A stretch of DNA of 11,891 nt from Acidobacteriota bacterium (GTDB lineage Bacteria; Acidobacteriota; Terriglobia; Acidoferrales; UBA7541), in NCBI GenBank assembly GCA_019239815.1, contig JAFAZL010000255.1:1-11891 (forward strand), in the 5' to 3' direction. Within the stretch, counting starts at the first letter, position 1. Every line of letters begins with the position of its first letter. The position numbers and the translations under genes were made by a program. Under the pieces are notes generated by a model. That model saw nothing but the letters and a program-made list of their open reading frames with translations. It did not search any database and was not told the origin of the DNA. Positions 1 to 6,150 of this stretch are shown here, in pieces.

Positions 1-226
1 ATCGGCGGCGCGATGAATTTTCGTTTGTGCGGACCTGGGGATGGCGCGTTCAGCGCAACCTGCGCGAGCGCCACATTGCCGCGCGCGCGGCGAGCGCCCG
101 GCCGGCGTACACAACACCGGGAACTCCGCGGCCGGTCCTGGTCTAGATTCGCAAGTGTAAATTTTCTGTTCGGGGCCAGGGCGTTTCCAAGTTGAAGCGT
201 CTAATGGAGCGGGGTGAGGTTCTGCG
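1..226. other. Left-edge stretch with no supported gene
   Basis: This GC-rich stretch precedes the first gene. Forward frame 1 stays open from the window edge to a TGA at 193-195. Its translation is rich in Arg, Ala and Pro with no recognisable domain, signal peptide or family motif, so I do not call a gene. The minus strand also gives only an unremarkable open frame at the edge. The last 20 bases hold the ribosome binding site of the next gene. No convincing promoter was found. Confidence 0.5.
213..219 (+). promoter_or_regulatory. Ribosome binding site of the CYCXC protein gene
   Basis: GGTGAGG lies 7 bases before the ATG at 227. It favours that start over the in-frame ATG at 242, which has no purine-rich element at the right distance. 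Confidence 0.55.
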
Positions 227-733
227 ATGACCGCAACGAAAATGTCGCGCAAAAAACTGATTCTGGGACTTGTGTCATTGCCGTTGTTGGCGCTGGGCAT
301 GATGCTGCTTCCACAGCACGCCGCATCGAACGCTGCTTCGGCCGCTGCGCAGCAGGATTCCGGCAACGATCCGGTGCCGGCATATCACAACGAAGTGCCA
401 TCCGGACCCATGCCTTCCACACTAGCTCCTGAGACGTTCACCGACGCGACCGTACAGAACGCCTACGCGCTCGCCGCCAAGATCAAAAAAGTTTTGTATC
501 AGCAGCCGTGCTACTGCTACTGCGACCGCCACGCCGGACACGGCAGCCTGCTCGATTGCTACACCGGGAAGCATGCAGCGGATTGCGGTGTTTGCCTTCG
601 CGAAGGCTTCTACGCGTACGAGCAGACCAAGAAGGGCAAGACCGCCGCGCAGATTCGCGAAGGAATCGAAAAGGGCGAATGGCGCACCATCGATATGACG
701 AAGTATCAGACTCCAATCGCGCCAGCGAAGTAA
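227..733 (+). CDS. Exported CYCXC/PCYCGC-motif cysteine-rich protein
   Basis: A 168-residue protein starting at ATG 227 behind GGTGAGG. Residues 1-42 form a signal peptide: a basic stretch (K5, R8, K9, K10), a hydrophobic core from about 11 to 28, then an Ala/Ser-rich region. The mature part has a linker and then the diagnostic motif P-C-Y-C-Y-C-D (C95, C97, C99), H102 and H105, C111, H116, and C120-G-V-C123. A lysine-rich amphipathic tail follows. I recognise the pattern from the PCYCGC-domain and 'CYCXC family (seleno)protein' groups, which have no assigned reaction to my knowledge. Here every key position is an ordinary Cys codon and no in-frame TGA occurs, so this is the cysteine form. 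Six Cys and three His in about 30 residues suggest metal binding or a redox role in the periplasm or on the outer face; that is inference. It appears monocistronic, with a 205-bp gap to the next gene. Confidence 0.85.
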   Translation: MTATKMSRKKLILGLVSLPLLALGMMLLPQHAASNAASAAAQQDSGNDPVPAYHNEVPSGPMPSTLAPETFTDATVQNAYALAAKIKKVLYQQPCYCYCDRHAGHGSLLDCYTGKHAADCGVCLREGFYAYEQTKKGKTAAQIREGIEKGEWRTIDMTKYQTPIAPAK

Positions 734-938
734 CTTTTGGCACTTGAGAATCGCGCCTTATTCGATATTCGATTTTTGATCAGGTCGCATACAGGCGATT
801 CCTATTTGCAATCCTTCCTGAAATTTATTTCTGCGCAATTCACGGATTCGAGAGAAACCGTTTACGTTCTTCGTGTAGTCTAATCGCCGACGGAAAAACC
901 GACCCAAAGCGGAATCCGTGAAACGATCGGAGAATCAA
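734..938. other. Intergenic spacer before the first PA2779-like gene
   Basis: This AT-richer spacer holds no gene. A weak 5-bp inverted repeat (AATCG near 749, CGATT near 770) followed by Ts could be a poor terminator for the upstream gene, but I do not call it. A promoter for the following genes should lie here; no good -35/-10 pair was identified. The last bases carry CGGAGA at 928-933, the likely ribosome binding site for the ATG at 939. Confidence 0.4.
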
Positions 939-1343
939 ATGAGAATGCGCGGGCAAATTTGGATGTGGACCCTGGCAGTGGCACTTGCGCTGGGCCTGGC
1001 AGCGGCACCGCAGGTCGCAGCTCAGGACAAAGATCACGTGGTTTCGCTCGACGAATTGAAATCCGACGCGGCGAAGCCGTCGCAGACGCGTCAAGCAAAT
1101 GAAGCGGATGTGCGGCACCTGCTGCAGACCGAAGCAGGTCAGGAAGCGCTGAAGACCGCCAAAGTGGACTACGCCAAAGTCGACAAGGCGATCAGTCAAT
1201 TGAGTGACGATGACCTAGCGACGGTGGCCGAGAGGTCGCGGCAGGCCGATCATGATTTCGCGGCGGGCGGGCTGACTAGCACGCTGATCATCGTCATTGT
1301 GCTGATCATCGTTTTGATCGTCGTACTTACCATCGTATTTTGA
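939..1343 (+). CDS. PA2779-like small exported membrane protein, copy 1
   Basis: A 134-residue protein. An in-frame GTG at 918 would add seven residues. I choose ATG 939 because CGGAGA sits 5 bases upstream, the signal peptide then starts correctly, and the length equals that of its paralogue exactly. Layout: signal peptide to about residue 29 (ending V-A-A-Q), a charged, probably helical domain from about 35 to 103, the conserved D104-H-D-F-A-A-G110-G111, then a membrane segment from about 114 to 134 made almost only of Ile, Val and Leu, with no trailing basic residues. The middle part (RQANEADV near 56, AKVDYAKVDKAISQLSDDDL near 78) matches my memory of the Pseudomonas PA2779 family (DUF6627): a helix, a VD step, an 'LSDEE' step, then Ala-Gly-Gly before a transmembrane helix. 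Function is unknown. The neighbouring C39 peptidase supports the family call, because PA2778 and PA2779 are linked in Pseudomonas. Confidence 0.8.
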   Translation: MRMRGQIWMWTLAVALALGLAAAPQVAAQDKDHVVSLDELKSDAAKPSQTRQANEADVRHLLQTEAGQEALKTAKVDYAKVDKAISQLSDDDLATVAERSRQADHDFAAGGLTSTLIIVIVLIIVLIVVLTIVF

Positions 1344-1489
1344 GTTTGGTCTACTCGCGCGGCTTCAAACACCGCAAAGGGCAGCCATTTTCAGAACGGG
1401 CACAACACCGGCAGAAACTCACTTGCGCCTCCTGAGCCGTTCGTACACTGAGACTCACCCAGTGAACGAATCTCTCAGGAGGCTTTTTC
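1344..1489. other. Spacer between the two PA2779-like genes
   Basis: A spacer of 146 bp with no gene and no clear terminator after copy 1. A weak promoter-like pair (TTGCGC at 1423, TACACT at 1444, spacing 15) is too poor to call. The strong Shine-Dalgarno listed separately lies at its end. Confidence 0.35.
1477..1482 (+). promoter_or_regulatory. Consensus Shine-Dalgarno of PA2779-like copy 2
   Basis: AGGAGG lies 7 bases before the ATG at 1490. It is a perfect anti-16S match and the strongest ribosome binding site in the window, much stronger than that of copy 1. Copy 2 may therefore be made in larger amounts, which is inference. Confidence 0.85.
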
Positions 1490-1894
1490 ATGCAGACGAA
1501 AAAGATCACGCGGGTCGCCGCGATGCTTCTTGCGGCGGCGGTGACCGCAGGTCCGATCCTGGCGCAGTCGCAGGCCGACAAGCATGTCGTTTCGCTCGGT
1601 GAGCTGAACCAAGTTGCAGCGGCACCATCGGAAACGCGGCGCGCGAACGAAGCGGAAATTCGTCAACTGTTTGCGACCGTCGATGGCCAAAAGGCGCTGA
1701 AGACGGCGAATGTTGATTACGCGAAGATCGATCGTGCCGTTAGCTCGATGAGCGACGAAGATGTGGCGCGCATTTCTGATCGCGCGCGAGCCATCGATCA
1801 CGACTTTGCGGCGGGAAATTTGACCGACCACGATTTGCTGGTGATTTTGATCGTTGTGCTGATCGTGGTTATCTTGATTGTTGTGCTGCGATAG
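1490..1894 (+). CDS. PA2779-like small exported membrane protein, copy 2
   Basis: A 134-residue paralogue of the preceding gene. It has a signal peptide of about 25 residues (K4, K5, R8, then an Ala/Leu core, ending I-L-A-Q), a helical charged domain from about 33 to 102, the conserved D103-H-D-F-A-A-G109 followed by N110 where copy 1 has Gly, and a C-terminal membrane segment (about 115-133) of Ile, Val and Leu ending in one Arg. By eye, more than half the residues between HVVSL (from 33) and the DHDFAAG motif match copy 1, with no gaps, while the signal peptides are unrelated in detail. That is the pattern of an old tandem duplication under selection on the mature domain. The C39 peptidase gene starts 78 bp downstream with a REP-like palindrome in between. 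Function is unknown; by family association it may be a partner or substrate of the peptidase. Confidence 0.8.
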   Translation: MQTKKITRVAAMLLAAAVTAGPILAQSQADKHVVSLGELNQVAAAPSETRRANEAEIRQLFATVDGQKALKTANVDYAKIDRAVSSMSDEDVARISDRARAIDHDFAAGNLTDHDLLVILIVVLIVVILIVVLR

Positions 1895-1935
1895 TTCTGC
1901 GCAAAGCATCCTTAGAGCTACAATCTTGCGGACAT

Positions 1936-1960
1936 GGGGCGCAGCATGCTGCGCCCCTAC
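1936..1960 (-). repeat. REP-like perfect palindrome with CTAC foot
   Basis: Positions 1936-1957 form a perfect 22-bp palindrome with half-site GGGGCGCAGCA. It is followed directly by TAC, so that the minus strand reads GTAG into the hairpin. That tetranucleotide-plus-hairpin form is the known signature of REP elements associated with RAYT transposases. It lies between two possible ATG starts of the C39 gene (1934 and 1973) and therefore argues for the downstream start. In RNA it would fold into a hairpin in the leader of the peptidase gene. Confidence 0.7.
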
Positions 1961-1972
1961 AAATTTGTGCTC

Positions 1973-2545
1973 ATGCGACGATTTGTTCTTTTGATTGCTG
2001 GTCTCTTTGCGGCGGCCGGAGCTTTTTCATTCGTTCAAGCGCAGGACGCGGAAAAAGCCGGCATTTGGCTTGACGTTCCTTTCATCAAGCAAACGGTTGA
2101 AGGCTGCGGGTCGGCATCGATTGCGATGCTGCTTCAATATTGGTCCGCGCACGGAACGCAGATCGCGGGGGACCGCGAAGATGCGGATGCTATTCAGAAG
2201 CAGCTCTATTCCCGCAAAGGGCACGGCATCTACGCTTCAGATTTGGAAAAATATTTGCGCGAGTCGGGATTTCGCGTGTTTGCGTTACGGGGCGAATGGG
2301 GCGACCTTCGCAATCATTTGCAGAAAGGCCGTCCGCTCATTCTGAGCATCGAACCCGGAGGTTCGCACGCTCCGCTACACTATGTTGTCGCGACCGGAAT
2401 CGACTGGCAGCGCGAAGCTGTCTTTGTGAACGATCCGGCACGCGGCAAACTCCTGCGAATCGAGAGAGCGGAATTCGAGAAAGAATGGCTGGCCGCCAAG
2501 AATTATTTGCTACTGGCAGTGCCTATCTCCGCCCCCGCGGAATAA
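1973..2545 (+). CDS. Exported C39-like (PA2778-type) cysteine peptidase
   Basis: A 190-residue papain-fold cysteine peptidase of the C39-like type. The ATG at 1934 is in frame but would place the REP palindrome inside the coding sequence and a non-signal segment before the signal peptide. ATG 1973 gives M-R-R-F then a hydrophobic core and cleavage near V-Q-A-Q24. No clear Shine-Dalgarno precedes either start. Catalytic residues are all visible: Q40 for the oxyanion hole and C45 in E-G-C-G-S-A-S, H136 in L-H-Y-V-V-A-T-G, and D154 in V-N-D-P-A-R-G. C39 enzymes of bacteriocin exporters cut after double glycine; free-standing periplasmic ones such as PA2778 have no firmly known substrate that I can name. 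It lacks the TPR tail of PA2778, which instead appears in the overlapping next gene. An attractive but unproven substrate is one of the small membrane proteins just upstream. An active enzyme is likely, since nothing is missing. Confidence 0.85.
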   Translation: MRRFVLLIAGLFAAAGAFSFVQAQDAEKAGIWLDVPFIKQTVEGCGSASIAMLLQYWSAHGTQIAGDREDADAIQKQLYSRKGHGIYASDLEKYLRESGFRVFALRGEWGDLRNHLQKGRPLILSIEPGGSHAPLHYVVATGIDWQREAVFVNDPARGKLLRIERAEFEKEWLAAKNYLLLAVPISAPAE

Positions 2546-4266
2546 TTCGTTTCGCTGTTCTTGCCGTTTCTCTACTCCTGTTGAGTCTTCCATTCAGTGG
2601 TTTGTGCTGCGCTCAAGATCTCAACGCAACGTCGCCAGGAGACGACGCCGAGAGACTCGCCGAGGCGCAGAAGGCGTTCGATGCGGGTCACTACGACGAA
2701 GCGGTTCGCTTCGCGCGCGGATCTGCTGATCAGTCGGCGGATTTGGATTTCGTTGCCGGCCTCGCGCTGGCGAAGCTGCAACGGTGGCAAGAGGCGCGCG
2801 CGGCGGTTTTGCAAGGGCAGCGAAAATCGCCACAACAGGCGAGATTCCTCGTTGAACTGGCGGGCGTCGACTACAAGTTGAAAGACGCGCGCTCCGCCAA
2901 ACGCGAACTACGAGCGGCGCTGAAGCTCGATCCGAAAGACAAGTACACGCTGGAATTTCTCGGCACGCTTTATTTTCTCGATGGCAATGTCGAAGCGGCG
3001 CTGAAGTATTGGAACGCGATTGAAAAGCCGCGATTGCGGAACGTATCGGTTGCTCCGACGCCGACGCTCGATCCCGCTTTGCTGCAAAACGCGATCGGAT
3101 TCAATGCGCCACAAATTTTGACCAGCGACGCGCTGCTCGCCGCCGAAGCGCGGCTCGATAACCTTGAAATTTATCCGCACCGGCGCGAAGAGCTCACTCC
3201 ATCCGGCGACGGCAATTATGACGCGACGTTTCACATGCCCGAACGCAACCTTTGGGGCGATACGTGGTGGATGGGCGCGCTGACGTGGCTCAGCGGCTTG
3301 CCGTACGCAACCGTTTATCCGCAGGTTTTTAATCTCGACCACGAGGCGATAAACGCGACTTCGCTGTTGCGCTGGGATTCGGAGAAACGGCGCGCGTTTG
3401 TCGATGGTTCGATGCCACTGCTGCACCAATCGAAATACCGGCTGCACATCTATTTTGATGGGCGCAACGAGAACTGGAATTTGACGAATACATTTTTCGG
3501 TGGCGGCCCTGCGCTGAGCGATTTGAATGTGCGGCGCGTAGCGGGCGGAGCCGAGTTGCGTTCGGTGATGAGTGGTCGCTGGAGCTGGAGCACGGGAATC
3601 GAGATTGCGAATCGCTCGTTTCGGAATCTGACGCCGGAAGCTGCGGCCTCCGGAAGAACATTCTTCACTGATGGAAACTCGATTTCGTATTGGGGACGAC
3701 TCGATCGTTCATTGCTGCGATCGCCGGAACATCGCTTCACGCTCGATAGCTCGGGCGAAGGGCGCGTCGGCCGCGAATTCGCAACGGGTCTCGGTTCGTT
3801 CGGCGCGGTGCGCGGATCACTGACGGCACACTGGCTGCCGCAGGCGCGCGGCGATGATTACGAAATGCTGGCTCGCGTGCGCGCCGGCGAAGCGTTTGGC
3901 GACATTCCTTTCGACGAGTTGTATCAACTCGGCGTCGAACGCGACAACGATTTGTGGCTCCGCGGCCACGCCGGAACCAACGATGGGCGCAAAGGCGCGG
4001 CGCCGCTGGGCCGGCGATATTTCCTGGCGAACTGGGAACTCGATAAGCGCGTTTACTCAAACGGAATCGTCACAGTGAAGCTCGGGCCGTTTGTCGATAA
4101 CGGGGCGATCGCGGATTCATCGGGATTGTTTGGCTCGCAAAAATGGCTCTGGGATACGGGCGCGCAGTGCAAGATCCGTGTTTTGAGCAGCGTGACGGTG
4201 GTGCTGATCTACGGCCGCGACTTACGCGGCGGCAAGAACCTCTTTTATGGGACCGCCTTGCATTAG
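2485..4266 (+). CDS. TPR protein with C-terminal Omp85/TamA-like outer-membrane barrel
   Basis: The frame is open from far upstream, but the first sensible start is ATG 2485 (593 residues), overlapping the C39 gene by 61 bp. It gives an n-region with R18 and R20, a Leu-rich core and cleavage near C-C-A-Q, i.e. a signal peptide of about 44 residues. Residues 53-185 hold about three to four TPR units (for example AEAQKAFDAGHYDEAVRFA, then ALKLDPKDKYTLEFLGTLYF). From about 250 to the end the protein is rich in alternating aromatic/polar strands. L-R-G-H at 492-495 followed by P-L-G-R-R-Y-F-L-A-N-W-E-L resembles the (V/L)RG(F/Y) loop and following strand of Omp85 barrels. GPFVDNGAIADS and the final strands also fit the BamA/TamA C-terminus, although the last residue is His, not Phe or Trp. 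I infer an outer-membrane barrel with a periplasmic TPR arm; the substrate is unknown. The 61-bp overlap implies translational coupling with the peptidase. A non-Omp85 porin-like barrel is the main alternative. Confidence 0.7.
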   Translation: MAGRQELFATGSAYLRPRGIIRFAVLAVSLLLLSLPFSGLCCAQDLNATSPGDDAERLAEAQKAFDAGHYDEAVRFARGSADQSADLDFVAGLALAKLQRWQEARAAVLQGQRKSPQQARFLVELAGVDYKLKDARSAKRELRAALKLDPKDKYTLEFLGTLYFLDGNVEAALKYWNAIEKPRLRNVSVAPTPTLDPALLQNAIGFNAPQILTSDALLAAEARLDNLEIYPHRREELTPSGDGNYDATFHMPERNLWGDTWWMGALTWLSGLPYATVYPQVFNLDHEAINATSLLRWDSEKRRAFVDGSMPLLHQSKYRLHIYFDGRNENWNLTNTFFGGGPALSDLNVRRVAGGAELRSVMSGRWSWSTGIEIANRSFRNLTPEAAASGRTFFTDGNSISYWGRLDRSLLRSPEHRFTLDSSGEGRVGREFATGLGSFGAVRGSLTAHWLPQARGDDYEMLARVRAGEAFGDIPFDELYQLGVERDNDLWLRGHAGTNDGRKGAAPLGRRYFLANWELDKRVYSNGIVTVKLGPFVDNGAIADSSGLFGSQKWLWDTGAQCKIRVLSSVTVVLIYGRDLRGGKNLFYGTALH

Positions 4267-4357
4267 TCAGATGTTGAAGCAAAAAAAACGGAGAGGTGCG
4301 AAGGACGCTGAGATTCGCGAGAACCAAGGAAGCGACCCTCCCCCACCCCTTTTGTTG

Positions 4358-4437
4358 TAAGGATATGAAACTAAAGCAGTTACTGCGGAATATTGCCTAA
4401 GGATATGATTCTGCGGCAGTTAGTCGCGCCTAAAAGT
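4358..4437. repeat. Two tandem 40-bp repeats
   Basis: TAAGGATATGA occurs at 4358-4368 and again at 4398-4408; GCAGTTA follows at 4376-4382 and again at 4416-4422. Both are exactly 40 bp apart, so the units are 4358-4397 and 4398-4437. Sequence between the shared blocks differs. The repeat lies in the 293-bp gap between the barrel gene and the methyltransferase. I have a vague memory of similar blocks in acidobacterial intergenic regions; that needs a search. It could be a dispersed repeat or a binding site. Confidence 0.65.
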
Positions 4438-4442
4438 AAAAA

Positions 4443-4467
4443 AGCGCCGACAGGATACCGGCGCTAC
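4443..4467 (-). repeat. REP-like hairpin with CTAC foot; terminator-like on minus strand
   Basis: AGCGCCG at 4443-4449 pairs with CGGCGCT at 4459-4465 around a 9-base loop, and CTAC spans 4464-4467. On the minus strand this reads GTAG, hairpin, then a run of six Ts (A-run at 4438-4443). That is also the form of an intrinsic terminator for leftward transcription, but no minus-strand gene lies nearby to need one. The shared foot with the hairpins near 1936 and 6151 favours a REP element. Confidence 0.6.
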
Positions 4468-4559
4468 GGAGTGGGCGCGATTGTCTACAGCTAGGATAGT
4501 ATCATAAGAGATAACAGTAGTCAAGAAGATTCGCCACCGATCTTTCGTCGACCTTCCTG

Positions 4560-5519
4560 ATGGAATACGCTCTTGCGGTGTCGATCTTTCCTTCGTGGAA
4601 TCCGGATCAGCCTGAGATTACCGATTTAATCGTGCAGCACGATGCGAGCACGCTCAAACGGCTGCGCGTGAGCAAACAAGAGGTGGCGGAGGTCTTTTCC
4701 CGTTTTGGGAATCAGAAGGCGCTGCGAGCGGTTCGCGCCCTGCCGGAAAAGGACGGGTGGCTGGACGACCGCGAGATCGACGCGTTGCTGCTCACGGTGC
4801 AGTGGGAGATGCAACGACTTGCAGAGGAGTTTTATCACGGGCATCGGGTATGGGGAGTTCTTCGACCGCTCATCGCTTCGATTCGAAGCGCCGGGAATCG
4901 CGAGAGGCTGCGAATTGTCGATGTCGGCTGCGGAATTGGGTACACGACGCGCTGGCTGGCGGCGAGAGTTCCACTGGCCGAGAACAACATTGAGCTGATT
5001 GGCATCGATCTGAATTCGACTCTAATTTCCGAAGCCAATCGGCTGGCAAAAGCGGAAGACCTGCCTTGCAAATTCGTCCAGGGCGATGCGTTTTCTCGAG
5101 AACACGCAAACCACATCTATTTGTCGACGGGAGTTGTGCATCACTTTCGGGGGGAACACCTGCCGGCATTCTTGAAGCAACACGAACGGCCAGAAACGAA
5201 GGGCTTTCTCCATTTTGATTTTCAGCCATGGTTCCTGGCTCCGTGGGGCTCGTTGTTTTTTCATAACCTGAGGATGCGCACCGCGATTGCGCGGCATGAT
5301 GGCGTGCTTTCGGCGGCGCGCGCGCATGACGCGAAAACGCTGACGGGAGCGGCGAGAACGGCAGCACCGGGATTCGCAGCCGGCATTTACGGCGCGAAGA
5401 TCTGGGGCACGCCGGCGCCACGTGTGTTCCATGCACTCGCCGGTGTGCGGCGCGAGTTTGAACCGGAATTTCGACGGCAGCTTGGACGACACGCAGGACG
5501 GCTCGGAGAACTACGGTGA
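4560..5519 (+). CDS. Class I SAM-dependent methyltransferase
   Basis: A 319-residue cytoplasmic protein. ATG 4560 is the first usual start after an in-frame stop at 4518; no clear Shine-Dalgarno precedes it. The first 110 residues are mostly helical and of unknown role. The Rossmann methyltransferase fold follows: motif I V-D-V-G-C-G-I-G at 120-127, the acidic end of strand 2 at D150 in I-G-I-D-L, and Q-G-D-A with D176 after strand 3. H-H-F-R-G (about 195) and H-F-D-F-Q-P-W (about 219) come later. The acceptor substrate cannot be told from sequence; there is no DNA- or rRNA-methylase motif such as DPPY. Its TGA overlaps the GTG of the next gene, so the two are translationally coupled and probably act on the same process, perhaps a lipid or quinone-like membrane substrate; that last step is speculation. 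Confidence 0.82.
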   Translation: MEYALAVSIFPSWNPDQPEITDLIVQHDASTLKRLRVSKQEVAEVFSRFGNQKALRAVRALPEKDGWLDDREIDALLLTVQWEMQRLAEEFYHGHRVWGVLRPLIASIRSAGNRERLRIVDVGCGIGYTTRWLAARVPLAENNIELIGIDLNSTLISEANRLAKAEDLPCKFVQGDAFSREHANHIYLSTGVVHHFRGEHLPAFLKQHERPETKGFLHFDFQPWFLAPWGSLFFHNLRMRTAIARHDGVLSAARAHDAKTLTGAARTAAPGFAAGIYGAKIWGTPAPRVFHALAGVRREFEPEFRRQLGRHAGRLGELR

Positions 5520-6049
5520 CTCTAATCGTCCTCTATTTGCTGGCGCTGATTGACGGGCTCTTGTGCGGGCTTCGCGCCTCGATGGGGCGATGTTCGCTGA
5601 TTCGAAAACGCAAGTATTACCGAACGGCGGCGGTACGAGGAGTTGCGGCGGCGCAGGTCGTGAGCATCGCGGCGTTGATCGCTCTGCTCGCCACGATCGC
5701 GATTTCCTCACACCGAGATATTCTTCGCGACGATCTGGAGGTTGCGGCCGGGCGGATGCTGCGGGTGTTCGTTCCGTATGCGGTGCTGTCCCTAACTAGC
5801 CTCGCGCTGCGGATTGTGCCTTCAACGGATATTCGAAGCGCGACGAGCGTTTTCATGCTTGGCCCGCTGACGGCGATTCGGCCGTACGTGATGATGGCGG
5901 GCGTTGGGTATGGGATTTCCAAAAGCACGCTTTGGGAAACACAAGCTCTGGGACTGTTTATCCTGGCGCTGATGTTGTTGTTGGAATTTGCGCTGAACTG
6001 GCACGCCGGCCGGGCGCAGGAGGCGGAGATTCGCGGGCTGGTTGGATAG
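5516..6049 (+). CDS. Small polytopic membrane protein of unknown function
   Basis: A 177-residue protein whose GTG start shares GTGA with the stop of the methyltransferase gene, a classic coupling overlap. Hydrophobic segments lie at about residues 2-18, 43-63, 84-100, 112-135 and 144-160, giving four or five membrane helices. The loop after the first segment is strongly basic (R-K-R-K-Y-Y-R around 30-36), predicting a cytoplasmic location for it by the positive-inside rule. I recognise no family motif. The tight coupling suggests it works with the methyltransferase, for example by presenting a membrane substrate, but nothing in the sequence proves this. Confidence 0.75.
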   Translation: MTLIVLYLLALIDGLLCGLRASMGRCSLIRKRKYYRTAAVRGVAAAQVVSIAALIALLATIAISSHRDILRDDLEVAAGRMLRVFVPYAVLSLTSLALRIVPSTDIRSATSVFMLGPLTAIRPYVMMAGVGYGISKSTLWETQALGLFILALMLLLEFALNWHAGRAQEAEIRGLVG

Positions 6050-6150
6050 CACGTGTGTCGCGGGTGACGTGGCCTGCGTCTATCTTTTGCGGGGCGATGC
6101 GGCGCAGGGTGTGCGCGTCGTATTGCGTTTGGTGGGGTGATGTCTAAATC

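Noticed and set aside
1..195. Open forward frame running in from the left edge to a TGA at 193
   Set aside because: The translation is Arg/Ala/Pro-rich low-quality sequence without family motifs, and GC-rich DNA gives such open frames by chance.
227..733. Selenocysteine codon in the CYCXC protein
   Set aside because: All key positions are TGC/TGT codons and there is no in-frame TGA before the TAA stop.
1446..1464. CACTG/CAGTG inverted repeat upstream of PA2779-like copy 2
   Set aside because: Only five base pairs with a nine-base loop; this is expected by chance and has no supporting context.
2140..2484. Upstream extension of the TPR-barrel frame through the C39 gene
   Set aside because: The extension reads as an Arg/Ser-rich shadow of the well-supported C39 peptidase. 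The signal peptide of the TPR-barrel protein starts from ATG 2485.
4438..4467. Intrinsic terminator on the minus strand
   Set aside because: Hairpin plus six Ts fits the form, but no minus-strand gene precedes it and the CTAC foot shared with two other hairpins makes a REP element the better reading.
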